A stretch of 64,000 nt of DNA, from the NCBI GenBank assembly GCA_018057705.1, contig JAGPDF010000006.1:50358-114357 (forward strand), given 5' to 3'. The position numbers and the translations under genes were made by a program. Shown here piece by piece: positions 43,363-50,924 of this stretch. How positions within the stretch are numbered: the first letter of the stretch is position 1; each line of letters opens with the position of its first letter. The DNA comes from Thermoanaerobaculia bacterium. Its GTDB lineage: Bacteria; Acidobacteriota; Thermoanaerobaculia; Multivoradales; JAGPDF01. The notes beneath the pieces are model-generated. The model ran no database searches, was not told the origin of the DNA, and worked only from the letters and a program-made list of their open reading frames with translations.

Positions 43363-44688
43363 TCAGGCGGCGCGCTTCACCATGGCCCAGTGAATCGTCG
43401 CCAGAGCGGCGACGGCGGCGAGGAGCAGAACGTCACCCGACCCCATGCGCGACATGAGCAGCAGGCAGAAGGCGATGCCCAGCAGAGGAAAGATCGGTCC
43501 ACCCGGGAGCGTGAAACGGGATTCGTTCGGGCGAAGGCGGCGCAGCACAAGCAGCGCGATGCACGTGCTGCCGTAGACGAAGAGACGTGACACCGCCGAG
43601 AGCGTGGCGCTCCATTCGAAGCTGCCGTAGACCGCGAGCACGAGCACCAGGAATCCGAAGCTCAGGATCGCGACATAGGGCGTCCGGAAGGCAGGGTGGA
43701 TGCGCCCGAAGACCTCCGGCAGGTCGCGGTGCTCGGCGAGCGCGAAACCGAGCCGCGGCGCATTGAGGAAGTTGGCGCCGAGGAGGCCCGCAATCGAGAT
43801 CACCGCCCCCGCCGCGAGCAGGGCTCCACCCCAGGGGCCGAGGATCACCCGGGCGGCGTCCACGAGCGCCCTCGGGCTCGCCGCCGGATCGGCGAGTGTC
43901 GCATCGACCACCAGCTGCACGGCGGTGTAGAGCAGCGCGAGGAAGCCCATCGCAGAGAGCAGCGCGAACGGCGCATCGCGACGGGGATTCCGCGCTTCGC
44001 CCATCGCCATCATCGCGCCATCGTAGCCCCCGTAGGCGAAGCAGATCAGGAGGCTCGCCTGCAACCAGTCGCCGGCGGTCGCCGGTGGGCGCGAGGCAGC
44101 TGCAGCGAGGCCCGGCGCCGCATGGGTCAGGGCGAAGAGTCCGCCGGCGCCGACGAAGAGGCCGATGGGCACGAGCTTCGCGACGGTGAAGAAGTTGTTC
44201 CAGCGCGCGCCGCTTTCCACACCGCGGTAGTTGACCAGCGCCAGCCCGCCGATGAGGAGCACGAGGAGGGCAATCCGCGCGCTCTCGCGCTCCGCCGCCG
44301 GCAGGAACTCGGCGAGATTCACCGTAAAGAGGTTTGCCCCCGCAGAGGCAGCGGTCACCCGGGTGAGGAGAGCGAGCCAGCCGACCAGGATCGCGAACAG
44401 TCGCGGCAGGCTCTCGCGCGCATAGAGGTAGGCGCCGCCGGCGGTGTCGAAGCGCGAGGCGACCTCGGCGAAACAGAGCATGACGAGGCCGTTGCCCGCC
44501 GCGCCGAGGATCCAGGCCCACGGAGCGGCCGGCCCGACCAGCCGCGACACCGTCGCCGGCAATCCGAAGATGCCGCTGCCGATGACGGCGTTGACCACCA
44601 GCGCCGCGAGCGTCCACCGCCCCATGGTGCGGACGAGCGTGACGCCCGCCGCAGCGGACGCAGGGGCGGAACCTTCGGTGCTGGGCAC
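43363..44688 (-). CDS. APC-family amino acid permease
   Basis: A permease of about 441 residues with 12 expected transmembrane helices. It opens with the APC signature ALVVNAVIGSGIFGLPATVS, followed by CFAEVASRFDTAGGAYLYA in helix 3 and CFAYGGYDGAMMAMGEARNP in helices 6-7. The start is uncertain: GTG 44688 is used here, TTG 44742 is the longest option, and neither has a strong ribosome site. The substrate is probably an amino acid or amine, by family. It is placed among secreted-protein genes on the same strand with short gaps. Confidence 0.9.
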   Translation of the reverse strand: MPSTEGSAPASAAAGVTLVRTMGRWTLAALVVNAVIGSGIFGLPATVSRLVGPAAPWAWILGAAGNGLVMLCFAEVASRFDTAGGAYLYARESLPRLFAILVGWLALLTRVTAASAGANLFTVNLAEFLPAAERESARIALLVLLIGGLALVNYRGVESGARWNNFFTVAKLVPIGLFVGAGGLFALTHAAPGLAAAASRPPATAGDWLQASLLICFAYGGYDGAMMAMGEARNPRRDAPFALLSAMGFLALLYTAVQLVVDATLADPAASPRALVDAARVILGPWGGALLAAGAVISIAGLLGANFLNAPRLGFALAEHRDLPEVFGRIHPAFRTPYVAILSFGFLVLVLAVYGSFEWSATLSAVSRLFVYGSTCIALLVLRRLRPNESRFTLPGGPIFPLLGIAFCLLLMSRMGSGDVLLLAAVAALATIHWAMVKRAA

Positions 44689-44778
44689 GGCGGCGAGACT
44701 AGCAGTCCGGAATCGCGCTCCGGATGCCGGTTCGGATTCCAATCCGCCTGCCGGGCCGGCTGCCGATCCGGCTCCCGA

Positions 44779-46053
44779 TCAAGGCACCGCCGAGCTCCAT
44801 CGCCCGGCCGAACCGTTCTCGAAGCCGTCCCAGAAGACGGTTACGACGTTCGCGAAGCAGTAGATCCGGCGCGTGTTGTTGCAGGTGTTGAGCAAGCCCT
44901 CGATCCAGCGATGCGAACGCGCGTAGCTTTGACTTCCGAAGGTCCCCTTGAAAGGCGCCACGTTCGTCGTCCAGCCGTCGCAGTGGTCGAGGGTCGCGGT
45001 GCCGTCGGCGAAGGTGCCGGTCTGCACTCCCATCGGGATGACGGCATGGCTGCCGTGCTCGTCGACATGGAGGCTGTTCGTCGCGAAGCCGTCGAGCAGA
45101 TCGGCGCGGGAGTTCGCGATGGGATAGTGGTCGAGGCGCCGGAAAGAGGCCTCGACGGTCACCCGGTCGCGCGCATCTTCGGTCGAGTCCGAAAGCCAGG
45201 CGACGAAGGATTCCGGCGCCGGCAGGTGGGCCGCCGCGGCCAGGTTCCGGCAGATCGCGTCGCCGGCTGCGAGGCCGGTGGCATCCCCTGCCTGCGGCCA
45301 GGCCCCGAGATCGCCCTGCCCGGTCTGGGAGGTGACGAACACCAGCGCCCCCGGCGACCAGCCGAGGTGGAAGGGAGCGCTCGCGCCGGGCTCGAAGCAG
45401 AGCAGGCGCAGGGGACTGTCGCAGTTGAACGAGGCGCCGCTCGTCCAGCCGTAGGCGCTACTCTGCGCATGCCCGCGCGCCCCCCATTCGGCGACGTTCG
45501 AGCTCGTCCAGTCGAGGCAGCTCTCGCCGTCGTACTCGCCGTCGGCGGTCGTGCCGGTCCAGTAGTCGCCGACCTCGTAGGCAGGCTCGTCGCCGAACTC
45601 GTCCATGAGCACCGCGCGGTAGATCACCTTGTCCGGGCCGGTGAGCTCGGCGAGCGACGGCGAGAAGGGCGTGATGCCGTTCTGGATGTACCAGGGACCC
45701 GCACCCGGCTGCGCTCCCCCACCGCATCCCGTCGCCTTCTTGCCGGTGAGCCCCTGCACGTGGCAGTAGGCATCGGTCGACGAGGTCGAGAGCCAGGCGC
45801 GGTAGGTCGTGGCGTTGGGCAGACCGCCCGCCGTAGCGCGCGCCCGGCAGATCGAGTCCGCCCGGTCGAGCGACGTCGCGCCGCTCGCCCCCGGCCAGCT
45901 GCCCGAGAAAAGGTTGCCGTTGCCGGCCACCGAAGTGACGAAAGCGCGCCGATTCACCGCGCTCGCCGGTGCGGCAGCAAGCGAAGCGAGGACGGGAATG
46001 ACGCACAGAACGAGCGCTCGAGAGCGGGCACGAAGGATCAGCGACTGGGGCAA
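44779..46053 (-). CDS. Secreted DUF1554-like protein with DGFENG tail, paralogue A
   Basis: A 424-residue protein. TTG 46053 was chosen because AGGAGG sits exactly 8 bases upstream. A signal peptide (ALVLCVIPVLASLAAAPASA) leads to two related domains with the DUF1554 outline: RRAFVTSVAGNGNL then ADSICRARATAGGLPNATTYRAWLS, and again ALVFVTSQTGQGDL then GDAICRNLAAAAHLPAPESFVAWLS. Many paired Cys and Trp residues are present. It ends FWDGFENGSAGRWSSAVP. DUF1554 is best known from Leptospira surface proteins of unknown, possibly lectin-like, function. It is a tandem duplicate of the gene at 46162. Confidence 0.82.
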   Translation of the reverse strand: MPQSLILRARSRALVLCVIPVLASLAAAPASAVNRRAFVTSVAGNGNLFSGSWPGASGATSLDRADSICRARATAGGLPNATTYRAWLSTSSTDAYCHVQGLTGKKATGCGGGAQPGAGPWYIQNGITPFSPSLAELTGPDKVIYRAVLMDEFGDEPAYEVGDYWTGTTADGEYDGESCLDWTSSNVAEWGARGHAQSSAYGWTSGASFNCDSPLRLLCFEPGASAPFHLGWSPGALVFVTSQTGQGDLGAWPQAGDATGLAAGDAICRNLAAAAHLPAPESFVAWLSDSTEDARDRVTVEASFRRLDHYPIANSRADLLDGFATNSLHVDEHGSHAVIPMGVQTGTFADGTATLDHCDGWTTNVAPFKGTFGSQSYARSHRWIEGLLNTCNNTRRIYCFANVVTVFWDGFENGSAGRWSSAVP

Positions 46054-46161
46054 GGGGACTTCCTCCTGAAGAGAGATCCGCAGAAATCCGGCAGTCGGGG
46101 CCAGGCAGTTCCGGGTCGCGCCGGACGCAAGCCGGTCAAGACCTCGTGCCGGCCTCCCCAT

Positions 46162-47430
46162 TCAGGGCACTGACGAGGACCAGCGGGAGATGGCGCCGTT
46201 CTCAAAACCGTCCCAGAAGAGGGTGACGGCGTTCGAGAGGCAGTAGAGGCGCGCAAAAGGACTGTCGCACGACCTGGAAACGTAGTCCGTCCACGACTCC
46301 GTGCGGGCACTGGTGCTGTCGCCGACCCGGACCGCCGGGAGGCCCGCGAGATTCGACGTCCAGTCGTCGCAGGCGGTTCCCAGACTCGTCCCGTCGGCCG
46401 CCGTCTCCGTCCAGACGGTGAACGGGGGGGCGACCTCGTAGCTGCCGTTCTCGAAGACATGGATGCCGTTGCCGACCGTACCGTCCAGGAGATCGGCCTT
46501 GGTGCTCGCGATCGCGTAGCCGTCGACCCGGCGAAACGGCCCATCGGACGTGAGGCGGTCCGCCGCATCCTGCTGACTGTCGGAGAGCCAGGCGAAGAAC
46601 GACTGCGGCGCCGGGAGGTGCGCCGCGGCAGCGAGACTGCGACAGACGTTGTCGGCGGCGTCGAGACCGACGGCGCCGCCCGCGCCGGGCCAGCTGGAAA
46701 GGTCGGCGTCGCCGCTCGCCGAGGAGACGAAGACCAGCGAACCCGGACTCCATCCGAGAATCGTGACCTCGCTGGGACCGGGCTCGAGGCAGAGGAGGCG
46801 ACGGCTGCCGTCGCAGCTCTCGAAGCTCGAATAGGTCCAGATGCGCGCCGTCCGCAGAGCCTGGCCGAAGGTCCCCAGCGTGCCGGCCGAGGCGGAACTC
46901 CAGTCGGAACAGGAGTGGCCCGTCCCTACCCCGTCGGCGAACGTCCCGGTCCAGATCTGCTGGGCGCCCGCCGCCACTTCGGCGAGGTTCTCGTCGAGCA
47001 TGACCGGCCGGTAGAGGATCCGCTCGGGCCCGGTGAGCTCGTCGAGCGTACCGGCGAACGTATTGACGCCGTTCGCCAGATACCAGGGTCCGCCGCCGGG
47101 AAGCGCGGCTCCGGAGCAGGCGTCGGCCTTCTGGCCTGAGGCCCCCTGGACATGGCAGTAGGCATCGGTCGTCGCCGTCGACAGCCAGGCGCGATAGGTC
47201 GCGGCGTTGGGCAGCCCCCCCGCCCCCGCCCGCGCCCGGCAGAGGGCGTCCGCCTTGTCGAGCGCCGTCGCGCCGATCGCGCCCAGCCACAGATCGAGGT
47301 TGCCCGGGCCGGCCACCGAAGTGACGAAGGCGCGCCGCTTCACCCCCCACCCCGGCGCGGCGGAGAGCACCAGAAGCGTACCGAGGACGACCGTGCGGAT
47401 GACGATGCGACCGACGAGCGGCTGGTTCAT
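46162..47430 (-). CDS. Secreted DUF1554-like protein with DGFENG tail, paralogue B
   Basis: A 422-residue protein whose ATG 47430 follows GGGAGGG. It has the same plan as its downstream paralogue: signal peptide (VVLGTLLVLSAAPGWG), first domain RRAFVTSVAGPGNL with CRARAGAGGLPNAATYRAWLS, second domain SLVFVSSASGDADL with CRSLAAAAHLPAPQSFFAWLS, and the end FWDGFENGAISRWSSSVP. Both genes also share a leader of about 33 bases just upstream of the ribosome site, so the duplication included the 5' region. It is divergent from brnT. Function unknown beyond probable surface location. Confidence 0.82.
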   Translation of the reverse strand: MNQPLVGRIVIRTVVLGTLLVLSAAPGWGVKRRAFVTSVAGPGNLDLWLGAIGATALDKADALCRARAGAGGLPNAATYRAWLSTATTDAYCHVQGASGQKADACSGAALPGGGPWYLANGVNTFAGTLDELTGPERILYRPVMLDENLAEVAAGAQQIWTGTFADGVGTGHSCSDWSSASAGTLGTFGQALRTARIWTYSSFESCDGSRRLLCLEPGPSEVTILGWSPGSLVFVSSASGDADLSSWPGAGGAVGLDAADNVCRSLAAAAHLPAPQSFFAWLSDSQQDAADRLTSDGPFRRVDGYAIASTKADLLDGTVGNGIHVFENGSYEVAPPFTVWTETAADGTSLGTACDDWTSNLAGLPAVRVGDSTSARTESWTDYVSRSCDSPFARLYCLSNAVTLFWDGFENGAISRWSSSVP

Positions 47431-47563
47431 TGGGATTCCCTCCCAAGAGGAGATCCGCAGGAAGCCGACAAGCGGGGCCATCGCCGGCGGCCCGACGATG
47501 GATTCCGCCAGTTCAGAGCTCGGGAAAACGTCCTTTTCCAACCAGAAGGAGACTACTTGACGA

Positions 47564-47581
47564 TATGCACGATCGTACATA
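47564..47581. promoter_or_regulatory. Palindrome at the brnT start, candidate BrnA operator
   Basis: TATGCACGA and TCGTACATA form an 18-base palindrome with one mismatched pair, overlapping the ATG of brnT. BrnA antitoxins repress their own operon through palindromic sites, so this is a reasonable operator candidate. TTGACG lies directly before it and TACACT 17 bases after that, but a promoter there would start transcription downstream of the chosen ATG. Confidence 0.45.
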
Positions 47582-47858
47582 CACTCTTCGAAGCTATGAA
47601 TGGGACCCGGAAAAAGCCGCAGCGAACGAGCGCAAGCACGGCGTCGACTTCGCGACGGCCGTGGGGGTTTTCGACGACGATCGTGCGATGACGATTCGGG
47701 ATCTCGACTCGGAGCGCGAAGACCGATTCGTCGGCATCGGGATGGATCCTCTCGCAAGGGTCCTGGTCGTGGTGTTCGCTTTGCGCGGCGAGCAGGTGCG
47801 CCTGATCTCCGCGCGAAGGGCCAACAGCTGGGAACGCCGCCAATACGAGGAGGGATGA
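47565..47858 (+). CDS. brnT: BrnT-family ribonuclease toxin
   Basis: A 97-residue toxin of a type II toxin-antitoxin pair. The family signature YEWDPEKAAANERKHGVDF (about 11-29) is complete, followed by FDDDRAMTIRD, EDRFVGIGMDPLARVLVVV and ISARRANSWERRQYEEG, typical of the RelE-like BrnT fold. BrnT cleaves RNA and is neutralised by BrnA. The start has GAAGGAG about 13 bases upstream; the N-terminal 10 residues are longer than in many BrnT proteins. It overlaps brnA by four bases. The pair sits between clusters of secreted-protein genes. Confidence 0.92.
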   Translation: MHDRTYTLRSYEWDPEKAAANERKHGVDFATAVGVFDDDRAMTIRDLDSEREDRFVGIGMDPLARVLVVVFALRGEQVRLISARRANSWERRQYEEG

Positions 47859-48112
47859 TGCGGGATCGATACGATTTCTCGAAGGGTGTGCGCGGCCCGA
47901 TCCTACCGCCGGAGCCCGGCAAGACACGCATCACCATCCGGCTCGACAACGAGATCCTGGAATGGTTCCGCGCCGTCGTCGACCGCGCCGGCGGCGGCAA
48001 CTACCAGACCCTGATCAACAACGCCCTCTGCGAGCACATCCGTCGCACCGACGAGCCGTTGGAGGCTACCCTGCGGCGCGTCGTCCGCGAAGAGCTCGCG
48101 GGACGCAAGTAG
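47855..48112 (+). CDS. brnA: BrnA-family antitoxin
   Basis: An 85-residue antitoxin and autorepressor starting in the ATGA overlap with brnT. PPEPGKTRITIRLDNEILEW is the ribbon-helix-helix part and YQTLINNALCEHIRR the conserved dimer helix, both typical of BrnA. The acidic/basic C-terminal helix (EATLRRVVREELAGRK) probably contacts the toxin. Toxin-first gene order is normal for brnTA. Confidence 0.92.
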   Translation: MMRDRYDFSKGVRGPILPPEPGKTRITIRLDNEILEWFRAVVDRAGGGNYQTLINNALCEHIRRTDEPLEATLRRVVREELAGRK

Positions 48113-48153
48113 AACTCCCGACCCCGGTCGTCGGGGCAGCTAGAATACGGGCG

Positions 48154-49224
48154 ATGCCTGAGCCCCGTCCCTCCGAAGCTGCACCGACGACCGGGCCCTC
48201 GACACCGGAATCGATCGACCTGTCGACGAGGACGCGACGTTTCGTCGCGCGAGCGAGCGTCGCTCTCGGGCTCGCCGCCCTCGGCCTGGGAATCGCGCGC
48301 ATCGTCAAGAACGGCGAGCTGCGCAACCTGCTCACGGGAAGCCTGGACAGCGCACCCGCGAGCTTTGCCCGGACCTTTCTGCAGGAGACGCTGTTCAATC
48401 CCTGGTTCTACGGCGTGCTCGCACTGGTCTTCCTGCTGGAGAGGTTGATCCCGGCGCGTCCGGAGCAGCCGGCGCTTTCACGGGGCACGCTGCAGGACCT
48501 GGTCTGGATGCCGTTCTCGATCTTCTCGCACGCCTTCCTTCTGCCGCTGCACATTCTCTTTCTGCGCTCCCTGTACGACCGCTATCTCGACTTTCTGACG
48601 GTCCAGTCGGTCGCGGCCTGGCCGGCGTGGGCGCGCATCCTGCTCGCCCTCCTGCTCGCCGACTTTCTCTTCTGGTTCAGCCACTTCGTGCGCCACAAGG
48701 TGACCGTTTTCTGGTACTTCCATGCGGTCCACCACTCGCAGAAGGAGCTGAACTTCTTCACCGAGTACCGTGTCCATCCGATCGACGAGGTCTTTCTCTA
48801 CACCATTGGGTTCATACCGTTCTTCATGTTCGAGCATTCGTTCCTGACGATCGTGGCGGTGGTCTGGATCCGGCACTGGCACACGCGCCTCTACCACGCC
48901 AACATCCGGTCGGACTTCGGCTGGTTGCGCTACCTCCTCGTGACGCCGCAGTCGCACCGCGTGCATCACTCGATCGAAGAGAAACACCACGACCGCAACT
49001 TCGGCCTGACCTTCAGCCTCTGGGACCACATCTTCGGCACCCAGTACCGGAAATACGACGAGTACCCGGCGACCGGCATCAACGACCTCGACTTCCCCTT
49101 CGACCAGGAAAAGGCCCGCGGCAGCGTCTTCGGCCGCCTCGTCGCCCAGCTGATCTACCCGTTCGGCGCCATCGCCGCCGAGGCGGGAGCGCTCGCTCGC
49201 AAGCCAGCGCGGGAGCAGGAATAG
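48154..49224 (+). CDS. Sterol desaturase/fatty acid hydroxylase family membrane protein
   Basis: A 356-residue membrane di-iron enzyme. The three His clusters are visible in order: HFVRH (177-181), HAVHH (190-194) and HRVHH (268-272), with additional HWH and EKHHDRNFG. About five transmembrane helices surround them. Family members hydroxylate or desaturate sterols, fatty acids or carotenoids using O2; the substrate here is unknown. The start at 48154 lies 41 bases after brnA. Confidence 0.9.
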   Translation: MPEPRPSEAAPTTGPSTPESIDLSTRTRRFVARASVALGLAALGLGIARIVKNGELRNLLTGSLDSAPASFARTFLQETLFNPWFYGVLALVFLLERLIPARPEQPALSRGTLQDLVWMPFSIFSHAFLLPLHILFLRSLYDRYLDFLTVQSVAAWPAWARILLALLLADFLFWFSHFVRHKVTVFWYFHAVHHSQKELNFFTEYRVHPIDEVFLYTIGFIPFFMFEHSFLTIVAVVWIRHWHTRLYHANIRSDFGWLRYLLVTPQSHRVHHSIEEKHHDRNFGLTFSLWDHIFGTQYRKYDEYPATGINDLDFPFDQEKARGSVFGRLVAQLIYPFGAIAAEAGALARKPAREQE

Positions 49225-49233
49225 GTGAACAGC

Positions 49234-49255
49234 CAGGGACACACTGGCGGGACAC
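49234..49255 (+). repeat. GGGACAC-type repeat fragment
   Basis: CAGGGACACAC, four bases, then GGGACAC, lying just after the hydroxylase stop. The same 11+4+7 arrangement occurs at 63502-63522 in the hairpin beside the GNAT-like gene, suggesting a dispersed repeat family. No matching inverted arm was found here. Confidence 0.55.
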
Positions 49256-49361
49256 GATGGACAAGGTGTGCCTCGATCGTTTCCCTGGGAAGAGCCCTCG
49301 GCGCCTTCCGTCGTGGTCGCCCGCGGAAGGGACCCTGGTGCCGTTTGCCGGGCTCTTGGCT

Positions 49362-50735
49362 TCAGGGGACAGCGACGCTCCAGTAGGAGGGCCCGCCGCT
49401 TTCGAAGCCGTCGCTGAAGATCAGCGCGGTGGTGAGCCGCACGGCGGCGAACCGGAGGTCGCCGCCGCCCTCGCGGGCGAAGCCGGCGCCGAGCGCCCGG
49501 CCACCGTCGAGGGTGAGGCCGAGCCCGCCGTCGAGCTCATCGGCCGCGAGATCGATCTCGACCCGGATCCGCCCGTTGCTGTCGAACGTCGGGTCGAAGC
49601 TGCCGTCCGGCAGCAGGCGAACGAACAGCAGGCCACCGAGCTGTGCGCCGGGACCGTTGATGCGCCCTACGCCGACGATCTTGCGGTCGCCCTGGACGAC
49701 GACCTCTTCGATGGTCGAGCCCTCGTCGTAGGTCGTCTCCACCCAGCCGAAGCCGGCGTCGAAAACGCCGGTGGCGTCGAACCTGGCGATCGCTCCCGTC
49801 GCCGGGGTCGACTGCTCGAGGGCATTGCGCAAGCCGACCACCAGGGAGCCATCGACCGGATCCAGCGCCAGGGAGCTCGGCGAGAAGTTCTCCGCCGGGG
49901 TGGCGCTCGCGATGCCGTCGCCACCGCCGTAGGTGAGGTCCAGGTCCCCTCCCACGGTAAAGCGGTAGATGCGGATCTCGTCCGGCGTCGGCGTGCTGTT
50001 GACGGACGCGACGAGGATCCGCCCGGCCGGATCCACCGCCAGCGCGCCGACGAGATGTCCGGCGCCGACTTCGACCCGTCGCCAGCCGTTGTCTCCGAAG
50101 GCGGTATCGACGGCGCCGTCGGCATCGAGTCGCACAAGAAACGGCCCGCGGGCACTCGTCGGGCTGGGCGAGGCCATGCCCCCGAAGAGGAAGCCGCCCT
50201 GGTGCCCGATCGCCACCCACGTCGTGCACTGGCCGACCCAGGGCCAGGTGGTGATCCGCACCACGCCCTGGTCGCCGAAGGTTGTATCGAGATCGCCCTC
50301 CGCAGTCAGCCGCGCCATCGCCGGGATCATCGCTCCACCGCTCGCGGCCGCAGTGCCCAGGAGGTGAATCCGGCCGGAGGCATCGAGCGCCAGCGCCTGC
50401 AGGTCGTCCTGCCCCGACACGAGCTCATTGATCGGCACGATGAGTCCGCCGCTGTTGCCGAAATCACTGTCGAGCGTCCCGTCCGGCAGCAGGCGAGCGA
50501 TGCCGAAGTCGGTGAGATTCGACGCGGTGCCGACCGAGCCTGCGAGCAGCACCTTGCCGTCGGGCTGCACCGCCACGGCGCGCGCCATGGTCTGCCCCTG
50601 CTGCCAGTCGACCGTCGTCCGACCGTCGCCCGAGAACACCTCGTCCGGAATGCCCTCCGCGGACGACGAAGCCGGCAGGCCGACAACGGCCGACAGGAGC
50701 AGCCGGAACAGGATCTGTGAAGGGTTGAGGCGCAT
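49362..50735 (-). CDS. Secreted delta-60-repeat beta-propeller protein with DGFESG tail
   Basis: A 457-residue protein starting at ATG 50735 after GGAGGTC. A signal peptide (FRLLLSAVVGLPASSSA) precedes repeats of the delta-60 type: VAVQPDGKVLLAGSVG, RLLPDGTLDSDFGNSGG, ALDASGRIHLLGTAA, RLTAEGDLDTTFGDQGV and RLDADGAVDTAFGDNGW. They have the 'D-G-x-I/V-x-x-A-G' and 'D-x-x-F-G' outline. It ends IFSDGFESGGPSYWSVAVP. Delta-60 proteins are predicted extracellular propellers of unknown ligand. It is followed by the convergent hydroxylase gene. Confidence 0.88.
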   Translation of the reverse strand: MRLNPSQILFRLLLSAVVGLPASSSAEGIPDEVFSGDGRTTVDWQQGQTMARAVAVQPDGKVLLAGSVGTASNLTDFGIARLLPDGTLDSDFGNSGGLIVPINELVSGQDDLQALALDASGRIHLLGTAAASGGAMIPAMARLTAEGDLDTTFGDQGVVRITTWPWVGQCTTWVAIGHQGGFLFGGMASPSPTSARGPFLVRLDADGAVDTAFGDNGWRRVEVGAGHLVGALAVDPAGRILVASVNSTPTPDEIRIYRFTVGGDLDLTYGGGDGIASATPAENFSPSSLALDPVDGSLVVGLRNALEQSTPATGAIARFDATGVFDAGFGWVETTYDEGSTIEEVVVQGDRKIVGVGRINGPGAQLGGLLFVRLLPDGSFDPTFDSNGRIRVEIDLAADELDGGLGLTLDGGRALGAGFAREGGGDLRFAAVRLTTALIFSDGFESGGPSYWSVAVP

Positions 50736-50800
50736 GAGAGACCTCCGTCCGGTAGAACGGAGAATCAGGCCGCAGGGCGACAAGAGAGAGCGAGAAAGAA

Positions 50801-50822
50801 GGCCCCCGCTCGCGCGGGGGCC
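50801..50822 (-). terminator. Intrinsic terminator of the macroglobulin operon
   Basis: On the minus strand GGCCCCCGC pairs with GCGGGGGCC across a 4-base loop and is followed by TTCTTTCTC. It lies about 100 bases after the macroglobulin stop, ahead of the delta-60 gene, and probably ends the 62.5-50.9 kb transcript. Confidence 0.75.
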
Positions 50823-50924
50823 CCGAACTGCCGACGGGACTGCTGTCGACGGCTTACTTGACGTTGACGGCGGTCCAGGCCGCGGCGACCGCGGCGTACT
50901 CGGAGGCAGTCTTGGGACGGGCCC

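Noticed and set aside
47557..47585. TTGACG-N17-TACACT as a sigma-70 promoter for brnT
   Set aside because: It would place the transcript start after the only usable brnT start codon; mentioned as an observation but not called a promoter.
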